Source: Primula veris
Lineage: Eukaryota > Streptophyta > Magnoliopsida > Ericales > Primulaceae
DNA length: 64,000 nt
NCBI GenBank assembly: GCA_963682055.1
Contig: OY821751.1
Coordinates: forward strand, 6,324,001-6,388,000
Reading direction: 5' to 3'
Shown: positions 12,580 to 22,283 of the stretch, in pieces
Position numbering within the stretch: position 1 is the first letter of the stretch
Layout of the letters: the number at the start of each line of letters is the position of its first letter
Position numbers and translations under genes: made by a program
Notes under the pieces: generated by a model
What the model saw: only the letters and a program-made list of their open reading frames with translations
Databases searched by the model: none
Told to the model about the DNA's origin: nothing

Positions 12580-13930
12580 ATGGTTACCAATGTAGAGGAA
12601 ACCCATCCCGAGATAATAGAAACCAATAACCAAAACACGCAAATTAGCCAACAAGACCTCGACGATCTACTCGCCATCCGCGACAGATATGAAGCTATCC
12701 AATCCGGAAACCAACCAACAACCTCCTACGTCAACCAAGAACAACCGGTCGAACCAACCCGACATTTCATCGAAGGGATTGTCGACGAACACCCTTCGTC
12801 CTCGGAGGACGAACAAGACGTGCCCGTATTAAGGCGTGCACGAAGACGCTTAACCGGGTCCCAAGCAGGGCCGAGCTCAAGAGTCCCTTTGCCTATAGCC
12901 TCGGTCAACTCCGGTGCTCGTTTACAAACGGACGAAGCTCATCAGTTTGGCATGCCCGAGGATCATGTACTCGGACAGTCGCCCCGACTACCGACTAATC
13001 CTCCGAGGATGATTACACCACCCACGGTGGAGGTACAACACGTTGTTCCGTTAGCCGATGAAAGGAACTACGCCCAGCTACAAGCTCAGCTGGCGGCATG
13101 CATGACGGCCATGACAGCGGCCGGCATCGTATTGCCAGTTATCCAACCCGACAAAGACCCACGCCATGAAGTGGAAGATTCTGCCTACAGGGCCGCCCTG
13201 GAGGCAGCGGGTCGGCGACCCGATACAAGAGTCCCCCACCAAGGGGGCAATGTCCCAATAACTATCGTCCATCCGAACACTCATATGGAACGTGTCCACA
13301 CAAACACGAAGGACGGTAGATATCCCGAATACAGGATCGGGGAAGGATATGGCCCACCACCACATCAGGGAGGATACCCTCCCCCCTACCAAGTCATGGA
13401 TGACGCGTTCCAACAGGCTTGGAACGTATGCCAAGAAACCCCGTGTGCTGAACAGATCACGTGGTACCGCAATCCTATGGGGTTCGTCATCCCCGAATTC
13501 AGGCTCTATGATGGAAAGAGTTGCCCTATCGACCATCTGAGGCACTACAAGACGAAGATGAAACTGTGGAGTGATGACCATGCACTGATGTGCAAATTTT
13601 TCAAAAACAGCTTGGGTCAAGAGGCTTCGTGATGGTATCACAACTTACCACGGGGCTCCATTAGAGACTGGGCAGAATTGCTAAGAGCATACTCCACCCG
13701 ATACGCTGCTCATCGGAAAAAGAAGGTTAGTATCGAAACCCTTCTTAAAATGGCGATGATGCCAAATGAAAGGCTCAACGATTACTGCATACGTTTTATC
13801 GACGTAGCAAACCAGATTCCACGATATGCCAATAATATAGCCATCCAAAACTTTATCAATTCCATCCCTAATGGCTATTGGGCGAGAAGGAAGTTCATAG
13901 GCAAAAATCCAGTTACCGGGGACCCCACCT
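12580..13930 (+). pseudogene. gag, with nonsense codon and truncated C-terminus
   Basis: This is the capsid-precursor frame of the gypsy element. The first 350 codons are open: an acidic Asn/Gln-rich start, then a Pro-rich linker, then the retrotransposon gag domain from about 13440. A TGA at 13630-13632 interrupts it. The same frame resumes at once with WYHNLPRGSI and continues to about 13930 through RKKKVSIETLL and ERLNDYCIRF, which are typical gag blocks. The TGA follows TCG, so it fits deamination of a CGA arginine codon at a CpG. No CCHC zinc knuckle is present, because the frame runs into integrase sequence in another reading frame near 13900-13940. The start is the first ATG after the primer site. 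Confidence 0.85.
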
Positions 13931-15035
13931 ACTATGCATCCCGACCGAGCTACAACTGCCGGTCTTGGAGGAAATCCACGAAGGATCCTGCGGAGCACAC
14001 ATCAAAGGGAGATCCCTTGCAAACAAGGCAGTGACCCAAGGATATTGGTGGCCCTATATCAAGCAAGACGCCGATGCGTACGTCCAACGTTGCGACAAGT
14101 GCCAACGATTCGCCAAGATACCACGGCTCCCTTCATCTATGATGACCCCGGTGTCGGCACCATGGCCGTTCGCTCAATGGGCAATTGATTTGGTCGGTAA
14201 ACTCCCAAGAGCACCTGGGAGTGTGGAATATCTGATCGTCGCGACGGATTATTTCACCAAATGGGTCGAAGCTAAACCCCTCCGAGAAATCAAAGCCAGC
14301 AACGTCAAACAATTCATTTGGGAATACATCATAACTAGGTTCGGTATACCGTACGCTATCGTCGCCAACAACGGAACCCAGTTCAAAGATGCCAATTTAC
14401 AGCTGTGGTACGAGGAACTCGGTATCCGAAAATTCTATTCGACGCCGACATACCCACAAGGAAACGGGCAAGCCGAAGTGTCAAACCGAACAATATTAGA
14501 CGGCATCAAGACCACCCTTGAACAAGCAAAGGGGAGGTGGCCCGAGCGGCTACTCAATGTTTTATGGTCGTGCCGAACTACACCCAAGACGGGCACCAAG
14601 GAAACCCCGTTTAGCTTAGCATATGGTGTTGAGGCCATCATACCGACAGAGATCGGGCTACCCACGCTCCGAACGATGTTGGTCGAGCAGGGAAACAATG
14701 AACAAAGAATGAGAGAAGAGCTCGACATGATAGACGAGAAACGAGAGATAGCGGCCCTTACCCTAGCTAAGTACCAACAAAGCGTGAAGCAAACCTATGA
14801 CAAGAGAGTAAAAGGGTCCAAAGAATTCATGGTAGGAGAACTGGTGCTGCGACGAGTGACGGTCTATACCCGCAACGAAATACATGGCAAACTAAGCCCT
14901 ACCTGGGAAGGCCCATACGAAATCGTCAGGCAAACAAGTCCAGTCTCTTACAAAATCAAAAGCGTCCTGTTCGCCAACAGCCGAGGGGAAAAGAATTCTT
15001 GGAATGTGGCTAACCTAAAGAAGTACTACGTATAG
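13930..15035 (+). pseudogene. Integrase (C-terminal part of pol), catalytic residue lost
   Basis: It is the only surviving part of pol. The frame is open from 13878, but integrase-like sequence begins near GPHLLCIP (about 13935). It has the HHCC-type zinc region (HEGSCGAHIKG, later CDKCQRFA) and a DD35E catalytic core. Its C-terminal GPY-type module holds WEGPYEIV. Counting from the ATG at 13878, the first Asp is residue 104 (AIDLVGK) and the Glu is residue 200 (NGQAEVSN). The second catalytic position, 164, is Asn (AAC at 14367-14369) in ANNGTQF, where the family has Asp. The Asn-Glu spacing is exactly 35. Protease, reverse transcriptase and RNase H, normally upstream, are absent. The protein should be catalytically dead. 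Confidence 0.9.
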
Positions 15036-15136
15036 GCAATCCTCCGAATACAAGTACAGGTGCTACCTTACCCTTCTTGCTTAATGGCATTATCTTTCGT
15101 CTTTTGAATGAATAAAATATATTATCATGTTGTCTA

Positions 15137-15697
15137 CTAATACTATGAAATTCCCAACATGGCCGAAGTGCCTAGGAATACTATGAAATTCCGTAAATGG
15201 CGTGTTACCGAAGGAACGCCTAGGAATACTATGAAATTCCCAACATGGCCGAAGTGCCTAGGAATACTATGAAATTCCGTAAATGGCGTGTTACCGAAGG
15301 AACGCCTAGGAATACTATGAAATTCCCAACATGGCCGAAGTGCCTAGGAATACTATGAAATTCCCAACATGGCCGAAGTGCCTAGGAATACTATGAAATT
15401 CCGTAAATGGCGTGTTACCGAAGGAACGCCTAGGAATACTATGAAATTCCCAACATGGCCGAAGTGCCTAGGAATACTATGAAATTTCGTAAATGGCGTG
15501 TTACCGAAGGAACGCCTAGGAATACTATGAAATTCCCAACATGGCCGAAGTGCCTAGGAATACTATGAAATTCCCAACATGGCCGAAGTGCCTAGGAATA
15601 CTATGAAATTCCCAACATGGACGAAGTGCCTAGGAATACTATGAAATTCCCTAAATGGCGTGTTTTCAAAGGAACGCCTAGGAATACTATGAAATTC
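15137..15697. repeat. Two-unit tandem array (38-bp A and 48-bp B) after integrase
   Basis: Units share the start GGAATACTATGAAATTCC and the end CCTA, but their middles differ. A contains 'aacatggccgaag', B contains 'aaatggcgtgttaccgaagg'. The order is A B A B A A B A B A A A B, followed by a 17-bp partial unit. Thirteen units span exactly 544 bp. The array lies about 100 bp past the integrase stop. Retand elements are known to carry an amplified tandem repeat, so this fits the clade. Confidence 0.95.
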
Positions 15698-15990
15698 ATA
15701 TGCAGGTACAATGCAAGGAATTATTCAGGTCCACATTACGGCGGCGATACAATACAAATTGGCTAAAACAACGAAGGAGAATCAATCTAAACAACGAAAT
15801 ATCAACAAGAAGCATCTCCAAAACAGGAATAACGAAATAACAAATGACTTAGCAAGAAAAAATCGATCCAATCAATCAAATAGCAATACGGCAATGGAAA
15901 GGTACAAAACAGGAACAAAGAAATAACATAAATAGTCCTCGCCCGCATTACGGAGGCAACAAGAAGATCATCGACACTAAAGAGATTCAT

Positions 15991-16629
15991 TTAAGAAGAG
16001 CTACTGCAGGAGGAGCACGACGGTAATTGACCGAGCTCAATCTCTTCGTCATCCGTCATTGTGTACCCATCAGACTCCTCACCATCAATACGCTCCTCAG
16101 AAATGAGGGCATCAAAATTGGTCGTATGAGCCCCAACACAAGTCAGCGTCTGAAGCCGCGCGTTGAACACGGCTTCTTTCGCGAACTCGTGAGCATCCGA
16201 GGCCGCTTTACGGCGATCATCGTCAAAGGAGAGGTTACGGCGAGCTTCGATCATAGCTGCGGAAGCATCGTATCTGGCACGGGACAAACGGAAATACTTC
16301 ACCAACACGTTGGCCTTGGTCACAAGCAACTTTAATTTGCCGAAGTACTTGTCCTTTGCATGCCAATATCGATCCAAACGATGCTCCTGAACCTCAACAG
16401 TATGCTCGGCACGGCGAACGTATTCTCGAAAAGAGGCCGCCTGGGTTTTCAGCTTGGTCCGCAGTCGAGCACATTGGTCGGTCAATTTGACATTTTTGCC
16501 CATCAAAACAATGTAGGGCCACTTGTCAGGCACCTCACTAGCCGCACCAGATGAGACCTCGTCCCGGGCAGCACCAGTAGGTCCTAACCCCGGGTTAACT
16601 CGGCATGGAGAACCAGCCTGGTGCGACAT
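15991..16629 (-). CDS. Antisense ORF: 212-aa coiled-coil protein with acidic/Ser-rich tail
   Basis: It is antisense to the retrotransposon, with ATG at 16629. The protein begins MSHQAGSPC, then has about 130 residues of charged helical sequence rich in Arg, Lys, Glu and Ala with heptad-like spacing. It ends in an acidic segment (TMTDDEEIELGQ) and a Cys/Ser run (SCSSCSSSS). TATAAATC lies 96 bp before the ATG (16725-16732). A polypyrimidine run followed by TATAG also lies 16 bp before the ATG. It could therefore instead be a last exon of the antisense gene at 16772-19280. In frame, an exon start there would read AHASMSHQ. Function unknown; comparable extra frames occur in Tat-clade elements. 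Confidence 0.55.
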   Translation of the reverse strand: MSHQAGSPCRVNPGLGPTGAARDEVSSGAASEVPDKWPYIVLMGKNVKLTDQCARLRTKLKTQAASFREYVRRAEHTVEVQEHRLDRYWHAKDKYFGKLKLLVTKANVLVKYFRLSRARYDASAAMIEARRNLSFDDDRRKAASDAHEFAKEAVFNARLQTLTCVGAHTTNFDALISEERIDGEESDGYTMTDDEEIELGQLPSCSSCSSSS

Positions 16630-16654
16630 ACTAGCATGTGCCTATAAAAAAAAA

Positions 16655-16675
16655 GGGGGGGGGGGGGGGGGGGGG
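16655..16675. repeat. G21 homopolymer (C21 on the antisense strand)
   Basis: On the minus strand this is a C21 run followed by T-rich sequence and TATAG, just upstream of the antisense ORF start at 16629. It forms a long polypyrimidine tract and is a likely slippage site. Confidence 0.9.
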
Positions 16676-16724
16676 AGAAGAACGAGAAGAGATGAATATA
16701 CAAAAAAAGAAAAAGAAAAAAAAA

Positions 16725-16732
16725 GATTTATA
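16725..16732 (-). promoter_or_regulatory. TATA box of antisense ORF at 15991-16629
   Basis: Minus-strand TATAAATC, 96 bp before the ATG at 16629. It is one of a series of similarly placed TATA boxes in the antisense cargo. Confidence 0.45.
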
Positions 16733-16771
16733 CAAGCTACAAATAAAACGACAAAACAAGCTACTCTATTA

Positions 16772-19280
16772 TTAATCCGACAACCCCTCAACAGACGCCG
16801 AGGTCTCTACTACATCGGCAAAATGAATATCTCGCAATGAATTAATTTGCGTCCCTAAACGCTCACGAATGACCGCCTCGATTCGTTTCAAGGCAACAGT
16901 GGTTTCAGTTACCCCGGCCTTCGCATCAACCATGCGCTCTGCCCGGGACACACCACTCATTCCTTTTATATGCTCCAGCACCTCTAAAGCGCGAGCTCGG
17001 GCCCAATACGCTTTGGCAAAGGATAACAGCAGGTCCGCATCCTCGAAAACGGCCCCAAGGACCAAGATCAGGCTCGTCACACGACCTCGGGCTTCATCAC
17101 GAGAACGTCGTAGGGCACCAAGAAGTTCATTCGCTTTACCCTTATTTGCCGTATAATGGGCGGTCTTTTTACTAAATTTCTCTCCCAAATCACGTAACCG
17201 AATCGCCAAGTTGGAAATATGAATATTCAGACCCTCGATTTCCTGATAAGCACAAGTCAATTTCGCGGTAAGGGACGCCTTAGATCTTTCCAAATCTTCT
17301 ATTACGTCACCTACATTACGACTAGGCGAGGTCCAGACCACCATGGCAAGGGGGTTATTTGGTACCTGACAATATTTTGTTTTCACATCCTTCAAAATAT
17401 GACGACCATCAAAAGAAATTAACCCAAGAAAGCCCAACAGAAAGAAAACACAGCACCTATATTATCACTTCCCCAAAAGAATCTGTTTCTAGATACACAA
17501 GAGACTAAAAAAAAAAAAAAAAAAAAAAAACTATACATACTGCTAGAAAGATAGTCAAGGTTCCACCTGAGGAGATACTGGTGGGGGAACAACAGTAGCA
17601 TCCGTATACCCCATCCTTAAAGCTTGGGGCTGCTCCAGCAATTTCCCCTTGCACCGACCAATGTAACGGGTCATCGCGACCTCATCCACCAACACCTTCT
17701 CGGGTCCGTCGAGAGCCTCATCCTCGACACCCGTCACAACATCCACGGCACTCTCCTTGCCGACCTCCATTTCCACCCCCACGTCCTCCTCCAACTGATC
17801 AATCTCAGGGGCCCTATGCTCGATCTCTTCCTCAGTACGGAGGGGCGAGCAAACGGGCAAATCTATCGGATCCTCGGTAGGGATAGGCGAGATGACAGGC
17901 AAAGTCATCGTACCCTCTCCCATGTTAGTCAAGAGGTTCATATGTCCGAATATATCGTCGATCGACCCCTGAAACACAATAATACCCATAGACCGGGCAA
18001 GAGCGAGGGTAACCAATGGAGAAGTCAGTAGCTGAAACAAGATGACTAATAAAGCAAAGCACTAGCGAACAAAATGACAACAATCAAAAGACAAGAAAAT
18101 CAAAATACATGTACACATACATCGCCCGGCGCAGAGGCATCCTCGGTGGTATCCCCTTGGGAAGCAGCAAACACCCCCTCGCCCGAACCAACGTTCGCAT
18201 CCTCCTCGGTAACCGATGTATCGGTTCCCCTAGCCCTCTTCGTTGTTTCAACGACAGGGTCAGATGCACGACGCTTAGAACGAAAGGCCTTCTTCCCTAG
18301 CCGAGCAGCACTTCGAGCCCGGACCACTTTCAAGAATTCCTCCTCAGGCTCTTTGGGGATCTCGGGTGCGGGATTCCCCTTGGTCACCGACCCCATAGGG
18401 TACCCGAGCAGCATGGGAGCAGTACGACTCGCAGGATCCGGCGTCGGTCCAGGCCCCCACCATTTCCAAAGAGCTAACAGAGCCTCTACATTGGGAGCGC
18501 CGAGGTCTGGCATAGTGGGAGCATTGGTAGCCGGCCCAGGAATCTGGTGTCCCGGACAAGCCCATTCACCAGACGCAATAACAATACCAAGATTGCGCTC
18601 TTTGTTGGTATCCGGCAAACCGATAACGAGCCGACAAAAGGAACGCAAGGTTTTCAGATACGAGCTGCGACGCTCAAAGCTTAAACTATAGACTCCGAAG
18701 ACATCCTTCAGTTCAATCGGTATTCCGGACAGCTCCGATAACCTTTGGATACCATTCAGAGTACGGTAACCATTTAGGGCCAGTTGGGCCGGAGCAATCT
18801 GGACGGCCTCAAAGAACGAAGCCACCCAGTTTGTAAAAGGCAGTCGAAGACCCCCAGTGAAGAATGCCGAAGAGCGCATAGCTACCTCGCCGGCAGGAAC
18901 AAATCCCAGCACCTCCTCGTCAGAAATAGGAAGCCGAATGTGTATGTTGTCAGGTATTCCGGCAAGCTCCTTAAAATCCTTTTCTACGAATGTGCCAACT
19001 TGGGCCACACTTTGGCTCAGAATTTCCTATCCAAACATCATCAAAAGTCCATCAATATACTAACCAAATACACAAACAAGAACCACATCAATATAACGAG
19101 CGCCACCACCCCCCCCCCCCCCCCCCCACACTCACATTAACCAGATACATAAGAATCATCAGACATATATAGATAACCTGAACCATATACAAACGCCACA
19201 TCTATGACCACAACGACAAATCAAATACAACTCCTAAAAAAGGGGAAGGGGGAGAACGAAAAATCACTTACAGTAATCAT
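16772..19280 (-). CDS. Antisense multi-exon gene with PF04195-like 'gypsy type transposon' domain and coiled coil
   Basis: I read four exons on the minus strand: 19280-19272 (ATG ATT ACT, then donor GTAAGT), 19026-18121 (acceptor GGATAG, donor GTATGT), 18031-17567 (acceptor TTTCAG, weak donor GTGGAA) and 17365-16772 (acceptor TGTCAG). All junctions are phase 0 and the joined frame is about 657 aa. Exon 2 holds a block resembling PF04195: IRLPISDEE, then SSAFFTGGLRLPF and APAQLALNGYRTL. Exon 3 is acidic. Exon 4 is a long heptad-like helix. If the last intron is not used, the protein ends at 17555 after about 460 residues. Antisense frames between pol and the 3' LTR are known from Tat elements; their role is unknown. 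The exon structure is inferred from splice signals and frame continuity. Confidence 0.6.
17507..17530. repeat. A24 homopolymer (T24 antisense) in an inferred antisense intron
   Basis: On the minus strand it is a T24 run inside the inferred third intron (17366-17566), upstream of the acceptor at 17366-17367. Confidence 0.9.
19109..19127. repeat. C19 homopolymer in the first antisense intron
   Basis: Nineteen C residues inside the inferred first intron (19027-19271) of the antisense gene. On the transcribed minus strand it is a G run. Confidence 0.9.
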
Positions 19281-20016
19281 TATGAGCAAGCAAGCGCGAA
19301 CAGCAGCAAGTCTTTCAACAATACCACGAAACCCTAGATCAAGCGGCCGAACTCTTTTCCTTTTTGGCGGGAAGAATATACTTTAGAGAGAGAGACAGAT
19401 ATTTTCTTCAGCAAATTTTGTGATAAAAATAAAAAAGGATTACTTGGCACAATAGAAAGGAGTGGAGTCACAAAAAGAATAAAATAATAACCGTCCTTTC
19501 GTGTAACAGAGGTTTACCTTTTTTCCAACCATACAAAAGTCAACAACCGCTGCTATTTTTAACATATAAACGCTCCAGATTTCGCCACGTCAGCGCGTAT
19601 CTCACTACCCAAGGCAGTTCACATCATTACACCTAAATAAACGGCCAGTGGACCTTACCACGAAAAGCTTCCCTCATACGCTACCACTTTTATCACACCG
19701 AGAATGTCCCCCGATTAAAGTTCCTCGACTCCCAACCAATTCTTACCCAAAGGGCACACCGAACAAGGTGGACGAAGACCGTTTCTAGCTTGACGGCAGG
19801 GAGCATCAAGTCTAACAACGCTCTCCGGGGGGATAACCGGGCATATTGTTCGGTGTATGCTGAGAGACATCAAATGATATCAACATAAAAGAGTGAAGTA
19901 AACCAGAAATAAAATAGGACAGAATCAAGTGCAAGACAAGTTTTATTCATCCACAAAGGGGGAAACACAAACAATACAACAGAAAAAGAAAAATGTTACA
20001 AGAAAATACACCCATC
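19281..20016. other. Upstream region of the main antisense gene
   Basis: It presumably holds the leader and promoter of the antisense gene starting at 19280. A TATA-like TTTATATGTT on the minus strand lies at 19561-19570. Several frames are open but none has recognisable features. The stretch 19741-19860 is GC-richer than its surroundings and unexplained. Confidence 0.4.
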
Positions 20017-20379
20017 CTACTTTTTCGAACTATCCCCCATAGCAACATCCCTCTTCGCCAAAAGTTCCTCCAGACGCTCCTTCTCCCTAATCAAACGAGA
20101 AATCGCCATCTCAGCCTGTTTCAAGGCGTAAGACTGAGACTCGCATTTTTGCTCGGCCTTGAAACGAGCAGTGCCCTCCTCGTCCCAATATTGTTTAAAC
20201 CTCCTCACTTCAGTCCGAGCACACATGAGATCATGTTTCAGCCATGACATCTCAATTTCTTTTAGTTGAAGAAGAGTCAAATCCTCCTCCCCAAAACCAG
20301 GGGGACGAGGCAGCAAAAAAATAGGCTCCTCTTCCATAAGGGCTTTCTTTTTGGAGCCAGACCTAGTGATGGGAGCCAT
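20017..20379 (-). CDS. Antisense ORF: 120-aa coiled-coil protein
   Basis: The start is ATG at 20379 (MAPITRSGSKKK). A frame extending further upstream would begin with a non-ATG codon. A basic N-terminus is followed by a Pro-containing linker (LLPRPPGF). Then come about 80 residues of charged helix with heptad character and the end AMGDSSKK. Minus-strand TATAAATG lies 83 bp before the ATG. Function unknown. In size, layout and orientation it matches the neighbouring antisense units. Confidence 0.5.
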   Translation of the reverse strand: MAPITRSGSKKKALMEEEPIFLLPRPPGFGEEDLTLLQLKEIEMSWLKHDLMCARTEVRRFKQYWDEEGTARFKAEQKCESQSYALKQAEMAISRLIREKERLEELLAKRDVAMGDSSKK

Positions 20380-20461
20380 CTCACGCAAAAGCAAGTTAGA
20401 AGAAGCAAATTATAAAATAAGAGGGAGGAAGAATTGGTAATGAGATACAGGCAATAGGGAA

Positions 20462-20469
20462 CATTTATA
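20462..20469 (-). promoter_or_regulatory. TATA box of antisense ORF at 20017-20379
   Basis: Minus-strand TATAAATG, 83 bp before the ATG. Confidence 0.45.
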
Positions 20470-20612
20470 GAGAATCAAAAGGCACAAAGTACGAAGCGTT
20501 ACAAGGGTTCACAAGACAGGCACGAGATACGAAAAGATACAACTGATTCATCAAATACAGAAAATAAAACACAAATTGCAAAAGGGGAAATACATAAGAA
20601 AACCAGCCCAAT

Positions 20613-21059
20613 CTAAGGATCAATGGGTGGAAAAACCGAACTGCCAGACCGAGAGAAAGCAAAACGAGCAGAACAATTCAACCAAGCTTGGTAGGAATCG
20701 TTCATGGCGACCAAATTGTCATTCTCCGAGGAGAGCCAGTTGTTTTCCGTAGTAAAAACCCTGACGCGCTCCACGAGCCGAGCATTTTTTACCATTATGC
20801 TAGCTAGGCCTTGAGGAGAGTTGTCAAACTCATCTTGAGAATGGTCTCAAATCTCCTCGGCATCATACCAGGAGTTGGCCAGATGGTTTCTCTGTAACAA
20901 CAAGTGATCGAGCTGGCGACTCAATGCCGAAATCTCGGTCCACTTCACCGTCTCTTCGGGATAAGAGCCGAACAAGCTCAAGGCCAAAACGCCATACTCT
21001 TTCTCAAGCCTTGTCATCCGACGGCGGACCCGAGATACCTCAGTGTCCAAGCCCTTCAT
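20613..21059 (-). pseudogene. Antisense coiled-coil ORF with one nonsense codon
   Basis: From ATG at 21059 (MKGLDTEVSRVRRR) the frame runs 70 codons to a TGA at 20847-20849. It then continues open in the same frame to 20613, ending SVFPPIDP, which suggests one 148-codon gene with a single premature stop. Residues before and after the stop are charged and helical, with Leu spaced as in coiled coils. The TGA follows ATT (tTGAg), so it could derive from CGA. Minus-strand TATAAG lies at 21191-21196, about 132 bp upstream. The minus strand also has a TTTCCCAG acceptor-like site near 21093, so a short leader intron is possible. Function unknown. Confidence 0.45.
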
Positions 21060-21190
21060 CTGAGCGTGGTATCTCACCACAGGTCCAGATATTCTGGGAA
21101 ATTGTTATAGTACGGAAGAAAATAAAGGGCTGAGGGAGAGAAGCAAAAATAAAAATGAGAGATGATAAACTACCAAAGAAAAGAGAAGTA

Positions 21191-21196
21191 CTTATA
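21191..21196 (-). promoter_or_regulatory. TATA-like box of antisense ORF at 20613-21059
   Basis: Minus-strand TATAAG in the context GTTCTATAAGTAC, 132 bp before the ATG at 21059. Confidence 0.35.
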
Positions 21197-21430
21197 GAAC
21201 GGAGATAGCATACATATTCCTAACCTACTAAGGAGCATGCACCTATATTCGACAGTGATGGGGACATCTACTGACATCTGATACAACAGTACAGAAGGAA
21301 ATAAAGAAGAGATATACAAAGATCTAACTTCCCGACAAACAACAAACCACAGGTGCAATATAAAAAGAAGCGCAAAAATAAAGGGGCAAAAATACTTTTC
21401 ATTAATAAAGATGGGATATATCATTATTCA

Positions 21431-21578
21431 TTACATCCGAAAAGGAAATCTATTACATTCAAAAAGAAAATCTATTACATCCGAAAAGAAAATCTGTTAC
21501 ATCCGAAAAGAAAATCTGCTACATCCGAAAAGAAAATCTGTTACATCCGAAAAAAAGATCTATTACATCTGAGAAGAG
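21431..21578. repeat. 22-bp tandem repeat, 6.7 copies
   Basis: The unit is close to TTACATCCGAAAAGAAAATC plus TG/TA. Six full 22-bp units start at 21431, 21453, 21475, 21497, 21519 and 21541, followed by a 16-bp partial copy. It lies just downstream (minus strand) of the antisense ORF ending at 21610. Confidence 0.93.
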
Positions 21579-21609
21579 CTAGTACAGAAGATCAGGCAAA
21601 GAAGATCGA

Positions 21610-22191
21610 CTATATCAGCTGACCAAGTGAGCAGGAAACGCCAAAAAGAAAAAGTAAGAAGAAAGAGAAAGGAAAAGAAGAAGAGTGCAAGAGAACAAAA
21701 GGGGAAGAAAGTGGAGGGAACAGAAGTGAAAAGGACGTAAAAGAAACAAAACAAAAAGAAGAAAAAGAAAGACCTAGGAAAAGATAGTAAGAAGAAAATG
21801 GAGGATAGAGAGAAGAGAGACTGAAAGAGTATAGAAAGAAAAGAGATGGGAAAAGATGGGGAAAAACAGAGAAAAATAAAAAAAAAGAAGGGGGAAGGTT
21901 AGGGGAAAGTCGATCGGTATCGATGAGAGGGCCCGGCAGAGACATCCCTGTCCCTCTGGTCGGGTTCCCCCTTAGCATCTCATTCTCTTCGACTAGAGCC
22001 TGACGAGCACGTCGGCTATAAGCCAGTTCGGATCTTAGCCAAGTTAATTCCCGAACCATCTCGGTATGGTGATAACGCATCACCTTCAGTTCCTCCTCGG
22101 CATCCCTCAACAGCCGTTGTACATGGCTATAAGAGGCTTCAAAGGCCTTGACTTGCAAAGCCAATGCTGATGGGGTGAAAGGACCAGACAT
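21610..22191 (-). CDS. Antisense ORF: coiled-coil N-terminus fused to Phe/Ser/Leu low-complexity tail
   Basis: The start is ATG at 22191 (MSGPFTPSALAL), preferred over the upstream in-frame ATG at 22263 because TATAAATA lies 85 bp before it. Residues 1-80 are charged helix with heptad character (RDAEEELKVM, RSELAYSRR). After about residue 100 the protein is nearly all Phe, Ser, Leu and Pro, encoded by a pyrimidine tract. That part is probably non-functional sequence read through after the original end was replaced. Function unknown. Same layout as the neighbouring antisense units. Confidence 0.45.
   Translation of the reverse strand: MSGPFTPSALALQVKAFEASYSHVQRLLRDAEEELKVMRYHHTEMVRELTWLRSELAYSRRARQALVEENEMLRGNPTRGTGMSLPGPLIDTDRLSPNLPPSFFLFFSVFPHLFPSLFFLYSFSLSSLYPPFSSYYLFLGLSFSSFCFVSFTSFSLLFPPLSSPFVLLHSSSFPFSFFLLFLFGVSCSLGQLI
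21617..21900. repeat. Long purine-rich (GA) tract
   Basis: The plus strand is almost entirely A and G for about 280 bp, with scattered gaaaaga and gagaaag words but no fixed period. It encodes the low-complexity tail of the antisense ORF ending at 21610. Confidence 0.8.
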
Positions 22192-22275
22192 CTTAGGGAA
22201 ATTATAAGATGAGGGTCTATATATGGGGGAAAATAATATGATGAGAATTGTGGATGTAACCATGCTATAAGCAGG

Positions 22276-22283
22276 TATTTATA
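22276..22283 (-). promoter_or_regulatory. TATA box of antisense ORF at 21610-22191
   Basis: Minus-strand TATAAATA, 85 bp before the ATG at 22191. Confidence 0.45.

Noticed and set aside
13078..13641. 187-aa minus-strand frame opposite gag
   Set aside because: It is an antisense shadow of gag codons, with no promoter, start support or recognisable domain. The real antisense units lie only downstream of integrase.
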